A stretch of 43,533 bases of DNA from a virus (IMGVR_UViG_3300042691_003122:1-43533); one strand, 5' to 3'. Counted from the stretch's first letter, positions 32,501 to 41,104 are shown. The notes: generated from the sequence alone by a model not told the origin. A program made the numbers and translations.

Positions 32501-33860
32501 GTTTAGGCGGCGCAGGCAACGCCAAAGGTTCGGGGTTAGCACCGCCCAGCAGATCAGCGGGTTTCTTACCCTTGAGGTTGGCAACGCCGCCGAGCGGGGC
32601 ACCAATGGCTGCACCGGCAGCGAAGGACTCGATAAGCCGCTGGACGTTCTCAGGCTTGCTCAGGTCCTGATCGGAGAGACCAAGGAGTAGGGCTTCCTGC
32701 CCGAGTTCCGTAGCACCTTCAGCCGCGCCACCGATTGCACCGCCCACAGCACCACGGCGCAGGAGTTCAGCACCGCGACGAGGCAGAGAAGTGCCAGCAG
32801 CCATAGCCCGAGGAGCGGCAACGCCGCCAAGAACGCGACCAGCCAGCAGGAACTCAGGAAGTGTTTCGAGCGCAGCATAAGGCAAGGACCCCAAGAGCGC
32901 GGTCATCCGCGCATTGACATCGTCCGGGTCGGCACCCTGCTCGCGCATCTCGCCGTAGATATCTGCCGTACCCGTAGCGATGTTATTCGCGTAGGAAGCA
33001 ACAGTGGCACCAGCGATACCAGCCGCGCTCCGTAGTATCTTGCGTTCAGCAGCGTCGAGGACTTCACCCGCAGCCTGCTTGCGCGCTGCGGCAAGGACCG
33101 CTTGCTTGAACGAGGACTTACCCGCCAGACCAGCGATGGCACCCCCAAGCGTACCAAGACCCGGACCACCGGAGAGAGTGCCCGCAGTGGCACCGGCAGC
33201 AGCGACAGCGATGGACTCCAGCAGGTTGGGACCCTGCGCACCGAGGTTGGCTACGAACCATTCGATGGCGTCACGGCCAGACTCGATATCGCTGAACTGA
33301 CGCTCGTAGGGTGCAGTCTGCCGAAGGTCTTCCATCTGCTGGGCGACAATCCGCCCGCCAGTTTCTTCAGCGCCTAGGAACTGGAGACCACGACCAGCCA
33401 GAAGCTGGCTTACATCGACACCGCGACCGAACCCCTTGGAGAACAGCGTGCCGAGGCTAGGTTCCTTGATCCCTTGGAGGTAGCCAGCATAAGCCTGCGG
33501 GTCCACGGGGACCCAATCGCCAGTGGGCAGCGCCGTACCCGGCTGACCCAAGAGGGCTTCGCTCTCGATGGCGCTCTGCGCATCGTCCTTGGAGAACGTG
33601 CGACCCTGCACAAAGAACTCGCCACGAGACGGGCTGAACGCGATAGTCGGCTGTGCCTGTTGTACCGGAGGGGGTGCAATCTCGGGGACACGAACCTGCG
33701 CACGGGCAGCTTCGCCCATGGCGTTAATCGAAGCCACGCTCTGCTGGAGCGCGTCAAGGCCGGTGACCTTGGTGGGTGTACGGTTGACCAGAGGATTAAG
33801 GTCAGAGCCACCCGCCGGAGCCGCCAACGGGTTAAGGATCGACAGACCGGCCTGAGCCAT
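26553..33860 (-). CDS. Giant polyvalent virion protein with metallopeptidase motif, 2435 aa
   Basis: Starts MAQAGLSILNPLAAPAGG with GGAGG upstream. Probably an ejected internal virion protein. A glycine-zipper-like hydrophobic segment lies at ~215-255 (AVAAAGATAGTLSGGPG and GAIAGLAGK), useful for membrane passage. A long Pro/Ala-rich low-complexity region lies at ~450-800. HETLGHFG at 1140-1147 is an HExxH-type zinc metallopeptidase motif, with EEYLSDFA downstream. Long helical regions follow; the C-terminal ~600 residues resemble the large polyvalent or PLxRFG-type proteins of podovirus-like phages. No RNA polymerase motifs of the N4 type were recognised. Expressed with the internal-virion genes upstream. 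Confidence 0.8.
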   Translation of the reverse strand: MAQAGLSILNPLAAPAGGSDLNPLVNRTPTKVTGLDALQQSVASINAMGEAARAQVRVPEIAPPPVQQAQPTIAFSPSRGEFFVQGRTFSKDDAQSAIESEALLGQPGTALPTGDWVPVDPQAYAGYLQGIKEPSLGTLFSKGFGRGVDVSQLLAGRGLQFLGAEETGGRIVAQQMEDLRQTAPYERQFSDIESGRDAIEWFVANLGAQGPNLLESIAVAAAGATAGTLSGGPGLGTLGGAIAGLAGKSSFKQAVLAAARKQAAGEVLDAAERKILRSAAGIAGATVASYANNIATGTADIYGEMREQGADPDDVNARMTALLGSLPYAALETLPEFLLAGRVLGGVAAPRAMAAGTSLPRRGAELLRRGAVGGAIGGAAEGATELGQEALLLGLSDQDLSKPENVQRLIESFAAGAAIGAPLGGVANLKGKKPADLLGGANPEPLALPAPPKQLPAPLKRLPYYGPEQGELPLIGGGGVAPTPIAPTAVPTQPEMFEGVDLGVAPEGPSPQLELPFATGVAPVAPTTEIQDVLPFETGLAPFRYAQPEAAPTGTLADNPVLRALQQREQEAQMAAQRQAQFEQAQAARVPVTGLNTLQQRLAESQPFLEVVGTEGTLLPEPEFGTTPAQAAEEWRALAGRGRPKPFANFLPEIQNQWIDALNMAQAGELTRDDLRQIRTELVQAENEARLTRTPPRTVVTGAITPTPTPPTGGKPSGLKKPKAATVPTAQQPATRGEALKRPVGRAVAAASGKPVAKPAVKAEKAAAPVQKQPREAVQVLKAAPPPAVARGEMTDAARIDDAITFVEEATSKTNRDDVRDAYYDILELAFFERLSTGTVEGRKAIQTKAREFLKGPISKWHQPSLAKAFRDIMLREDTLPADGPWFQFMLDNDLTKAFPAKAKDKVTNLGKIKDDALRAQAEEMFAVEPQPAVTKKATYESKPVLTDTALSKLAALLASNLKVFNLERPFTFSQSSMSKEEYPSLPFALEDLYAETNEADRDTLVNGYPLKDYFTEDGEAKFDKVGDLFTPSAKKEDEGRFALASFNQPDRADSAVGKLRMAVSRFVSKLATKPKVAVFKNQADMKAKNPALYRKAVAARPEGDFDTALAAGYSFGDGNVVIFTDRIANQQHLNFVLAHETLGHFGLRGIIPANKFNAAMEAIYKASPAIRSDVDIAVANGQSKAEAVEEYLSDFAAVLDTSVVARVWNAVKGALNKLGIKFGDEMVRYVLKHSRAYVRSGKSSMFDTAKVFGDLQDVEYGKGYASTGRFSTVGDIYADNRAAELMRDNLANAPLNWEQAWTTVKGAVGNSTDRFDRFKAEFLSLANFRSRLNPGLNRLEEILEAARDLTSSIRVSSNERNAEVFNVAVFGKYFGVTEEQTDSINKLMYAAQRFAVGKVKSLRDLKGPPLYEFRDGELVPNQSEIDKLIKQGMVTFEQARDGFTYEVQLPDGTTREERFAGIPGLTRESVEWRGYVSLRETVNDVELQLLRARYQSLFEDQKIAFKQFDELVENKRLTNAERDLLRRIIKTYNDLYTADITFDERGYPKLNAEAMQNGNDFVVAINKALTLGQDRDFAEVARFFEGRAADDMVAKLREFKARLKIGADNKFTIQNRVKQILMLEVSNADADLYTRRTLATGYTPLLREGQFQVRVEAVNPRTGKVVRLADAYREQLIYSQVEKQSEAQQIAAGINDIFKDKTYEVDAYSPDAGEYTKQTVVFRAVPETALDAIAGPPELNLNEFVYGLRQLDIVLTPKEVERVVTALTRQNSSARNRLLRAFTPGADPDAIKAISRHVDSRASTISKTIMRPQLGELMNLSMESTQRLWNGDAQLLADLKAAAENTNLSAEERAIAEREYARYKYMYEQTNPKGKPKRTNQFYNEASRTVSFLDENRDVTESNFESGEVVSRVRAATSIMQLGGSIATGALNLISAYTNGLPFLASYNPRNGFGGGFGLGPSVAQFHIAAKQVGALGITNMKANTAEFYDAVAKSRDLQTKYGLAAHEAEFIAREIREGAMIPAQTNALINTARGQISSGFARKFIDGWMLPFNLTEQASRRTLGLTAYRLEYERQIAGGRSVTKAKEAARRFAVDALSLTMGEYSVLNRPPAWRSGIQSFLYMYKVFPTTSIQLFSNMSRGGKIAMLASLWMLSGLQGLPFAEDLEDLIDTLAQALGFKVGSIRMEIAKFVDGVFPGMSPYFLQGVVNSAVPADIAGRVSLGNVFPGTGILLSGADVGRELTDIAGPAPSALIGSAQFFADLMRVPFSDRIQLVDVAREAPVTMLRAAGDAVAYAKSDAIVDRRGYVVADDAHAGVIAARLLGFYPSEAAQQYSAIRVATRVTDYQRDVVAGFRQAWIKATMEGNADRAREIEQAVDSWNKGAKGTGLEIADFRRRSMRALKEAQRPAKERTLRTVPKAGREDIERAFDTLSY
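26559..26583. terminator. Hairpin at the convergent operon junction
   Basis: CGAGAGGG (26559-26566) pairs with CCCTCTCG (26576-26583) around a nine-base loop. It lies just after the primase-helicase stop and inside the last codons of the giant gene, with no T-run on either side. It may act as a weak bidirectional or factor-dependent terminator; otherwise the two operons collide. Confidence 0.4.
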
Positions 33861-33862
33861 TT

Positions 33863-35932
33863 TTATCCTCCAGTACCAACACCTACAGTGCGCTGCGGCA
33901 GACCTGTGATGGGACGAGCGGACGGACCGGATACCATACCTTCAGGCGCGCCTTCGATTTGTACACCACCCTTGTCGATAAGCAAGGTCTGACCCTGCAC
34001 CTGAAGGATCGCCTGACCACTACCATCGGGCAGCATCGTGAGCTTCCCGTTGGGGTCCATCTGCCTGACCATCTCGGTAGCCCGAGCGTTATCGCCTTCA
34101 AGGAGTTTAAGCTGGACATCAGCAGCAAACTTGGCAGCAGCCTTGGCTGCCTCCTCGGTCATGCGAAGCTGGCTCTTGAAGAACTCGGTGTTCATCTCGG
34201 CCTGTGCTTCTGCCTGCGTCGTGACATACTGCTTATCGAAGGACGACCGGGCAGCATCGATGATGGCGCTACGAGCCACGCCGCGCTGGGTTACCCGGCC
34301 ATTGACCACGACGTTGAACGTACCATCGGTCTGCGGTTGAAGCTGCACCGGCACGCCAGCATAGTCAGACCACACAGCAGCAAGGCGGCGAGGGTCGTTG
34401 GCCAATGCCAGTTCCTGTAGCCCCTGCATCCCCTGAAGGAACATGAGGCTGTTATCCAGTTCAACCACTTTGAGGCGGGCAGCCGTGAACTCGTTCCCCA
34501 TGCCAGCGCGGCGATACATGTCGGCCATACGCGCCAGTTCCTGACGGTTCTGCATGGCGATCCGCACATCGCGCGAAGTTGCGTTGGGGTTGGCAAGATA
34601 GAAGTTCGACGGATCGATGCGGACCGGCACCGGGGTTGCTTGGGCAGCAGCCATCTGAGGGCCGACACCGGCACCCCCTGCGGGAGCAGCACCACCCATC
34701 TTGCCAGCGGCCCACTCAGCCACCTGACCGACCGTCTTACCACGAAGGACAGTCGGGTTGGCCTTGATCGCACTAGCGAAACCGGGAAGCTGCTCGACCG
34801 GAGTATTTGCGTCGGCGTTCAGCAACGTCTGCGCACCCTTGGCACCAAGGAAGTGGGCAAGGTAGAGCGTGGCATCATTGACCGGAAGACCAGCACCAGT
34901 GAGTGCGGCAGAGTTATCCTGCGTGAGCTTCTGCATGAGACGCTCTTGCATCTCAGGGTTGGTGCGCAGCGCCCAGATGCGATCATCGCTGAGGCCCGTC
35001 TTAGGATTGAGCTTGCGGTAGGTATTGACCCACGTACCCTTGGTGAACTGGTACTTCCCAAATGCCGACGAAGCGCCAGCAAGGTTAGGTGTCTGGTATG
35101 GATTGGCTACACCGCCAGTTTCGGCACCAGCGATCTTCGCGATGGACGTGGAGAGGCCAGCAGTAGGCGCGGGAGCAGCAGCGGGAGCAGCGGGAGCAGC
35201 CGCTGGCATCTTATTATACCGCATGAGTCCCTTGAAGAACTCAACCGGGTTCTTTTGTGCGACCGACAGCATCTCCGGATTACGGCGGAAATACTCACGA
35301 GCGTTCGTAGTGCGGTACCACTGGCTGGCAGAGTCACTCTCTTCCATGCGGCGCTTCTCGGTCTGGGACACGAAAGGCTTACGGACAGTGCTGAGAGGGA
35401 CGTTGGTGGTAGTCGCTATCTGGTTGAGGGTGTTGTTCAGCCGCGTCTCGTTCTGCCCTTCGATCTGGCTACGACGGAAGTCAGAAGTCTCGGGATCAAC
35501 ACGCTTGAAGCCAGCAACGCCAGCGTTGAGGCGGTCAGGTTGCCGGGAGTCAAAGCGAGGAATGGTCACCCCGCCAAGTTTCATCACGCGAGCAGCAGGC
35601 TTCGCCGGGGCGGCAGCAGGAGCCGCAGGAGCAGCGCCGGGAGCCATGGCGGTAGGAGCAGCGGGCATAAGGCCAGCAGCGGCAGTGCGACCTGCGGGAG
35701 CAAACTCAGGTTCGGCAACACGCATCGGTGCGCCAAGGAGCAGCCCCTGCTCAGGCAGTTCAGCAACTGGGGCCTCTAGCTGGATTTGGCGAAACTGTTC
35801 CTGCCGCGCAAGTTCACCACGAGCAAGTTCTGCTTGAAGTCGCTGGAGACGACGCAGTTCGCTCTGGGTCTGGTATGTCTCAATACCTTCGCCGATCCGG
35901 CCTGCACTAGCGAGAAACGAACCAATCGCCAT
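33863..35932 (-). CDS. Internal virion protein with transglycosylase domain, 689 aa
   Basis: Residues ~258-410 form a lysozyme-like lytic transglycosylase domain: IAGAETGG (catalytic Glu271), SSAFGKYQF (288-296), a WVNTY segment and a later LYLAHFLGAKGA. This would open peptidoglycan during DNA ejection. The N-terminus is helical (RLQRLQAELARGELARQ); Ala/Pro linkers (~84-112, 243-257) separate domains, and the C-terminal ~200 residues are helical. It lies three bases upstream of the giant gene, as expected for internal core proteins. Confidence 0.8.
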   Translation of the reverse strand: MAIGSFLASAGRIGEGIETYQTQSELRRLQRLQAELARGELARQEQFRQIQLEAPVAELPEQGLLLGAPMRVAEPEFAPAGRTAAAGLMPAAPTAMAPGAAPAAPAAAPAKPAARVMKLGGVTIPRFDSRQPDRLNAGVAGFKRVDPETSDFRRSQIEGQNETRLNNTLNQIATTTNVPLSTVRKPFVSQTEKRRMEESDSASQWYRTTNAREYFRRNPEMLSVAQKNPVEFFKGLMRYNKMPAAAPAAPAAAPAPTAGLSTSIAKIAGAETGGVANPYQTPNLAGASSAFGKYQFTKGTWVNTYRKLNPKTGLSDDRIWALRTNPEMQERLMQKLTQDNSAALTGAGLPVNDATLYLAHFLGAKGAQTLLNADANTPVEQLPGFASAIKANPTVLRGKTVGQVAEWAAGKMGGAAPAGGAGVGPQMAAAQATPVPVRIDPSNFYLANPNATSRDVRIAMQNRQELARMADMYRRAGMGNEFTAARLKVVELDNSLMFLQGMQGLQELALANDPRRLAAVWSDYAGVPVQLQPQTDGTFNVVVNGRVTQRGVARSAIIDAARSSFDKQYVTTQAEAQAEMNTEFFKSQLRMTEEAAKAAAKFAADVQLKLLEGDNARATEMVRQMDPNGKLTMLPDGSGQAILQVQGQTLLIDKGGVQIEGAPEGMVSGPSARPITGLPQRTVGVGTGG

Positions 35933-35946
35933 GGGGTGTCCCTATC

Positions 35947-37041
35947 TTACGTAGTGGCGGGGCGACCAAGAGCCTGCCCAAACAATGCAGCCAGACCGGC
36001 TTCCTCAGTCCTACGCGCCTCATCGGCTGCGAGACGATCCCGAAGCGCCGTACTGCTCTCTGCCGAGGTGGTCGGATACTGCGACGGGAGTGACTGAATA
36101 CCAGCCTGACGGGCCTGAAGGCGAGCACCGACCCCAGTACCGTAACCCTGCTGATATGCAGCGCCAGCGGTGCGTGCAGTACCAAGGCGGTAGCGACGAC
36201 GCTCGGCTGCAAGCCGCTCGCCGGTCAAACCGCGAGTCCCTTCGGTCTCTTGGATGCCGCCCCGGATCATGGCAGCTTCAGCAGCTTGACGGGCCATATA
36301 TTCCGGATCATAGTACCCGGCTTCTTCGATCAGCTTATTGGCTTGATCCATGCGCTGCTGGGTAAGCGCTGCGTTCATCTGCTGTGCCCGAGCAAGCTCG
36401 GCCTGCTGTGCCCCGGTGATCGCGCCTCCGGGCGTCCTGACAAGGCCAGCAGCAAGAAGGGCTGGGGCGACGACCCCCATGCCACCAGCAGCGCCACCAG
36501 CCGCAGTAGCAGCGCCACCACCAATACCGACAGCCCCAAGCGCCCCACCGACACCGGCACGGACATTACTTACCCCCTGCTGGAGTACGTTGCCCACTTT
36601 CGACGCGGCACCTGAAAGCGTGGTGCCAAGTGTCTGCGGGGCTGCGGCAGTGCCTGCCGCCCGTGCTGCATCGGCGACACGACCTGCGGTTTCAGCAGCG
36701 GTACCGGCAACACCCCCAACCGGGGCAGTCGTCGTGGCCGTGGCGGGGGCAACACCGGCAGCAGGGGCACCTGCGCCGCCCGCAGCCGTCGCTGTCTGTG
36801 ATGTGCCCCCAAATAGTCCTGATTTACCTGCCCCCGCTAGACCCCCGAGTAAGGCACCTGTCTGCCACCCGAGACCACTGACCTGACCGAGGCCCGCGCC
36901 TACGGCTGCGGTTGCCACAGTGGACGCAAGCGCCCCACCGACACCGATTGTCTTGAGCATCGCGCCCGCAAGCTGAGGAGCGAAGGCAGCGATAGCCACC
37001 CCGGCTGCAACCTTCAGGACCGTCTTGACTACCTTACCCAT
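35947..37041 (-). CDS. Ala/Gly-rich internal virion protein, 364 aa
   Basis: The N-terminus MGKVVKTVLKVAAGVAIAAF is followed by several Gly/Ala-rich hydrophobic stretches (~10-80, 140-190) that could cross membranes during DNA ejection. The C-terminal half is helical and charged (ELARAQQMNAALTQQRMDQA, RRYRLGTARTAGAAYQQGYG). Position between GNAT protein and transglycosylase matches T7 gp14-like ejection proteins, though there is no direct sequence signature. Confidence 0.65.
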   Translation of the reverse strand: MGKVVKTVLKVAAGVAIAAFAPQLAGAMLKTIGVGGALASTVATAAVGAGLGQVSGLGWQTGALLGGLAGAGKSGLFGGTSQTATAAGGAGAPAAGVAPATATTTAPVGGVAGTAAETAGRVADAARAAGTAAAPQTLGTTLSGAASKVGNVLQQGVSNVRAGVGGALGAVGIGGGAATAAGGAAGGMGVVAPALLAAGLVRTPGGAITGAQQAELARAQQMNAALTQQRMDQANKLIEEAGYYDPEYMARQAAEAAMIRGGIQETEGTRGLTGERLAAERRRYRLGTARTAGAAYQQGYGTGVGARLQARQAGIQSLPSQYPTTSAESSTALRDRLAADEARRTEEAGLAALFGQALGRPATT

Positions 37042-37042
37042 C

Positions 37043-37480
37043 TTAGTTCCCCAGAGACATTCTGATATGCGCGCAGGATTTGTCGAAACCGAACTTGTTC
37101 ATGTATAGCATAGCTCGTTCTGTCGGAACATAGCTATCAAGAAACTCGACATCATTGGCACGAAGCCAGTCAAGGATAGGCTCCCAGTACCGACGCTTGA
37201 ACATAGTCAGGTGACGACCTGCCATTGCGATGATGTCCGCACACTTGTGCCCATTAGCGTCAGAGAACTGGATGCCGAGGATCGTGGCAAGTTCGTCCCC
37301 CTCGAACCCGGCAAAGATAACCGCCTCGTCAGCACAGATTGCGTTGAAGATGTACTGCGCATCCATGTCAGAAGAGGACATAGCGTTACCACGCACAGAC
37401 TGCTCTGCGAGAGGTGCGATCTCAGGCCAGAGCGAAATGGCCCTGTCCTTGGTAAGCAGTTCGATGCTCAGTTCGCTCAC
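37043..37480 (-). CDS. GNAT-fold protein, T7 gp13-like, 145 aa
   Basis: Reads as an acyltransferase-fold protein: IFAGFEGDELATILGIQFSD strand region and a C-terminal ERAMLYMNKFGFDKSCAHIR that is typical of the GNAT beta-bulge/helix end. Proteins of this type at this position (T7 gp13) help assembly of internal virion proteins and usually are not active enzymes. Overlaps the preceding gene by four bases. Confidence 0.7.
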   Translation of the reverse strand: MSELSIELLTKDRAISLWPEIAPLAEQSVRGNAMSSSDMDAQYIFNAICADEAVIFAGFEGDELATILGIQFSDANGHKCADIIAMAGRHLTMFKRRYWEPILDWLRANDVEFLDSYVPTERAMLYMNKFGFDKSCAHIRMSLGN

Positions 37481-38292
37481 GCCTTGTCCTTGTACTGCTC
37501 AACGAGACGGTCGAAGAACTCGCGCCCCTTCATCTGCACCACGTTCTTGGGGATGACGTACTCACCCTCGTGGGCCATGATCGGAACCGGGGCGTCAGTC
37601 TTACCCTTGACGGTGCCGCCATCTTTCATCGATGGCATCGTGGCTTCAAGCTGTCCAGTCATCGGAGCCTGCCCGCCCATCATCGACTCGCCGCCTTGGA
37701 TCATCTGCTGCGCAGCCTTTGCCACAGTGAGCATAGCGATCATCAGGCCCTCATCGTACTGCATCGGCAGATCGTCCTCGGCAGCAATACCCTGCTGGAT
37801 AGCAAAGCGCCGCACGTAGGGGTACATATCCGGGTTCTGTGCAGCCAACTGGGTAAGCTGGATGATCATGTTCAGTTCCTGCGGAGTGATCTCGCCGGAC
37901 TGGAGACCAGCCATCAGGGTCGCTTGAATTTCCTGAACCATCTGCGGGTTCTGGTTGATCGACTGGTTGAGAAGCTGATCGCGTTCAGCCGGGTTCATGG
38001 GTGCAGAGGGTTGGGCCGGAGCGCCGCCCATCGGCATACCACCGGGACCAATCATCCCGCCTTCCTGAAAGCTGGGCAGCGGCTGGGGTTGCATCGTAGG
38101 CTGGCCACCGAGGGCACCACCGAGGGTGGGTGACGGCGCAGCCGGAGCCATAGGTGCAGCGGGACCAGCGGCTGACATCGGAGCCGCACCAGCGGCGGGC
38201 ATTGCCAAGATACTGGCAAGCGCCGGGGGGAGGTCCAACGAGGTGGTCGAGGCCACCTGCGGGTTCAGTGCTGCCATCACAGGATTTTCCAT
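37477..38292 (-). CDS. Pro/Met/Ala-rich structural protein with GEYVIP C-terminal motif, 271 aa
   Basis: The N-terminal ~100 residues are Pro/Ala/Gly-rich and low complexity. The middle is helical (DQLLNQSINQNPQMVQEIQA, ITPQELNMIIQLTQLAAQNP). The C-terminus holds AHEGEYVIPKNVVQMKGREF, a motif I recall from phage structural proteins where GEyVIp recurs, often near tail or internal proteins. Coupled to the GNAT gene by ATGA overlap. Exact role not known. Confidence 0.65.
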   Translation of the reverse strand: MENPVMAALNPQVASTTSLDLPPALASILAMPAAGAAPMSAAGPAAPMAPAAPSPTLGGALGGQPTMQPQPLPSFQEGGMIGPGGMPMGGAPAQPSAPMNPAERDQLLNQSINQNPQMVQEIQATLMAGLQSGEITPQELNMIIQLTQLAAQNPDMYPYVRRFAIQQGIAAEDDLPMQYDEGLMIAMLTVAKAAQQMIQGGESMMGGQAPMTGQLEATMPSMKDGGTVKGKTDAPVPIMAHEGEYVIPKNVVQMKGREFFDRLVEQYKDKA

Positions 38293-38293
38293 A

Positions 38294-38641
38294 TTACCCT
38301 CGCAACTGTCCGATGAGCGTATTCAGAGTTGCTCGCAGTGTAGCTACATCGTTTGCGAGCGCTTGTACATTCTTGAGTAGTTCGATGTAGTCATCCATCG
38401 CAGGGACAACAGCACCGTCCAAATTAACAGCCGCACCCTGTGCAGTAACCTGACGCATCGTCTGTGCCGGTGCCTGCGTAACAGTGACCGAAGCCTTGGT
38501 GATAGCGCGGCTGGCGTTGTCCTTCTCGCCTCGTGCACCGGTCAGGAGTTCGACGTTCTCCTTGAGCGCATTGAGCATGTAGTACTGCCAGCCCGACATC
38601 TCGGACTGCGGTGGGTTCGGAATTGCAGAGAACCTAGCCAT
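38294..38641 (-). CDS. Small structural-region protein, 115 aa
   Basis: Starts MARFSAIPNPPQSEMSGWQY at ATG 38641, one base overlapping the stop of the 806-aa gene (TGATG), with GGAGG just upstream. Helical C-terminus (DDYIELLKNVQALANDVATL) that looks like a trimeric coiled coil. Likely a small head- or tail-associated protein. No family recognised. Confidence 0.65.
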   Translation of the reverse strand: MARFSAIPNPPQSEMSGWQYYMLNALKENVELLTGARGEKDNASRAITKASVTVTQAPAQTMRQVTAQGAAVNLDGAVVPAMDDYIELLKNVQALANDVATLRATLNTLIGQLRG

Positions 38642-41061
38642 CACGCCTCCTTCAGACTGAGTGGGGTTTCGCCAAGGTGGATAGCACGAACGCGGATATC
38701 GCCGGTCACACCAACCTCGAACGTGTCAGAGCGATACCCAGTCGGTAGCCGGAAGGTATTCATGTCAGTAACCGTCGTAGTCATCAGAAGCTGCTTGTCC
38801 ACCCAGAGCTTGAACGTGATGTTATCGGCAGTGGCCCAAGGAGAAGTATCATCCTGCCATTCCTGCGATGCAGCATCCCATGTGGTGGTGACCTCTGCGA
38901 AGTCAGCGATAACCCGCGCCGCCCCGAGGTTGATCATGTCCGTAGTCTTGATGACCTTGGACTTCCACTCCTGCGTCAATGCGGGCTGGTTTAGGTTATC
39001 CCACTCATACACGTCACCGTTAGTACCGGTCACGCAGAAGAGCCGTCCCTCGATAGGATCGTACCACGAAGCAGTATACGTGAAGTCGAGGTCCACGAAC
39101 TGCCCGCCGATATTCCGATCCGGCTCAAACGCAAATCCACCAGTGGAATGCGAGGCCAGATAGGCGTCCCCGTAGAACTCGCCGACAATGGTGTTGGGGT
39201 CCAGTTCGATCCCCCATGTATCATTGTTGAAGTTCGTCCGCGTGATGATCGTTGGGCCGCTGGCCGGAGAGAACACAGCCAGACCGTCATGGGTGGGGTA
39301 GACCACCCCGTAGTTCATAGCCACGATGCCCTTGCGGTTGAGGCAGGGGTAGAGCGCGTCGATACGCTGGATGCTCATCCCGGCAGCAGGATCACTACCC
39401 GCGACAAGGTACGGATACCCCTTGGTCAGCACCAAGATCGAGCCGTTAATCGGAGCCAGACCCACGATGTCATACTCGAAGGTAATCGTATAAGCCTGCG
39501 GCCAAGCGTGCGGCACAGCAGGTTCGGTGAGGTACAGCTTGTTACCGACGAAGCCAGCGAGGATGTTGTTCTGCGCAGCGATCAAGCCCTGAAGGTCGTC
39601 AGGCGGCGCATCGTACTCGTCCGAGGTCAGGGTGTCGATCAGGTTCAGCGGATCGAAGTCATCCGTAAAGTCGTAGTTCCCGCCATCGCCCCAGTACCGG
39701 GCCGCAGTCGTAGGCGGGTCTTCCGACACATCATGATAGAGCGTACCAGCAGCCACAGTCGTGGTCGCCACATCGGCAGCGACCTGCGCATAGGTGAACG
39801 TGTAGTCGTCAGGGATATCGACAACGATGCCGCCTGTGATATCGAACGAGGCAATCGAGCATCCGCTGATCTTGAACCGATCATCAATCCCGAGGTTGTG
39901 TGGAAACTCCAGCTTGACAGTCGATACGTTGCCGGTGCGGCTGACAGTGGCCAGATCAGTGGGGAACCACAGGGTCTTCAGCCGGAAGTACTCAGTCCCC
40001 GACGAAGTCGCAAGCGTGCGGTAGAGGCGGATACCCCGAACGAAGTTGTTGCCCGTAGGCTTTGCAGTCGGGAGGTTACCGACCGTGATGGTCACGCCCT
40101 CCTTGACGAACACATCCGGTGTCGGGTCAGACGCGATGCTCTCTTCTTCCCACGGCGTATACCATGTGTAGACATACGAGCGCGACTGGGTTGGGCCACC
40201 GAGGTTAATCATGCCCCCAGCGAAGGCAGTCGTTGAGATAGCAGGGCCGGGGCTGAAGTACTCAATCGTGGATGGATCGATGACCGTCGCCTGAATGCCA
40301 GACACGTTGAACGAGGTCATGCTCAGACGGACAGTGCCGCCAGCCGTAGGGGCCACAGGGACATTGACGGTGAAGGTGTTCGGGCCAGTAACGGTAGCCG
40401 TGTAGACCCCATCAATTGCATCGCCGGACGTGAAATCCAAGGCGACCTGCGGAGTGCCAGTCAGGCCATGGCTGGCGATGGTACATGTAACCGTAGTGCC
40501 CACATAGGTGTAGGTCCCGGCCAGATAGCTGAAGCCGGTGACCGTGATGTAGGCACCTTCCTTGAGTCCGTGCGGAGCCGCAGTCGTCAAGGTCGCGGTG
40601 TTGTTGCTGTCCCGCTCATAGGTCGCAGTCGTGGCCGCTGTGAACGGCGTAACCGTGACTGACGGCATGGCCGTTGGGAGCGGCAGCCCGAGATCGTAGT
40701 AGTTGGTGGGGTATGGACCCACGCCGTCAAAGGCCAAGGTGTAGTTGCTGACCTTCGGGACGCCGTCGCCCGTATAGTAGAACCGCTGGTCCGTGATGTC
40801 CGAAGAAGTAACAATCGCGATGTCTACGTCAGTGGTCCATGACAACCAACGGTTGTCACCCAGCGGGTCCTTGAGCGCGTAGAGCGTCTTGATCGTGCCA
40901 GTGCGCCCAGTGTTACCCACAACGACAGGCTGTGGATAGGGGATCAGGTCTCCGGAGTACAGCTTCGTATTGCGCGCGATCTGTCCGGCAGTCTCCGGTA
41001 GGAGTTCCGGTGAAATCTTCGGTGCGATCCCAAAGAAGTTCGTGATCTTCACGCCAGCCAT
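38641..41061 (-). CDS. Large tail protein, nozzle-like, 806 aa
   Basis: Starts MAGVKITNFFGIAPKISPEL and continues LPETAGQIARNTKLYSGDLI. It is beta-rich throughout with many Thr/Asp/Gly turns (e.g. TYVGTTVTCTIASHGLTGTP). Length and position upstream of the internal-virion genes fit the T7 gp12-type tail nozzle, or another large tail-tube protein. No enzyme motif. The identification is by size, composition and context. Confidence 0.65.
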   Translation of the reverse strand: MAGVKITNFFGIAPKISPELLPETAGQIARNTKLYSGDLIPYPQPVVVGNTGRTGTIKTLYALKDPLGDNRWLSWTTDVDIAIVTSSDITDQRFYYTGDGVPKVSNYTLAFDGVGPYPTNYYDLGLPLPTAMPSVTVTPFTAATTATYERDSNNTATLTTAAPHGLKEGAYITVTGFSYLAGTYTYVGTTVTCTIASHGLTGTPQVALDFTSGDAIDGVYTATVTGPNTFTVNVPVAPTAGGTVRLSMTSFNVSGIQATVIDPSTIEYFSPGPAISTTAFAGGMINLGGPTQSRSYVYTWYTPWEEESIASDPTPDVFVKEGVTITVGNLPTAKPTGNNFVRGIRLYRTLATSSGTEYFRLKTLWFPTDLATVSRTGNVSTVKLEFPHNLGIDDRFKISGCSIASFDITGGIVVDIPDDYTFTYAQVAADVATTTVAAGTLYHDVSEDPPTTAARYWGDGGNYDFTDDFDPLNLIDTLTSDEYDAPPDDLQGLIAAQNNILAGFVGNKLYLTEPAVPHAWPQAYTITFEYDIVGLAPINGSILVLTKGYPYLVAGSDPAAGMSIQRIDALYPCLNRKGIVAMNYGVVYPTHDGLAVFSPASGPTIITRTNFNNDTWGIELDPNTIVGEFYGDAYLASHSTGGFAFEPDRNIGGQFVDLDFTYTASWYDPIEGRLFCVTGTNGDVYEWDNLNQPALTQEWKSKVIKTTDMINLGAARVIADFAEVTTTWDAASQEWQDDTSPWATADNITFKLWVDKQLLMTTTVTDMNTFRLPTGYRSDTFEVGVTGDIRVRAIHLGETPLSLKEA

Positions 41062-41104
41062 GGTGTATCTATCTACTCCGTTTTCGTCGGTTCTGATAGT
41101 ATGT

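Noticed and set aside
26553-33860. N4-type virion RNA polymerase
   Set aside because: Size fits but no RNA polymerase motifs recognised; metallopeptidase motif and polyvalent-protein style fit better.
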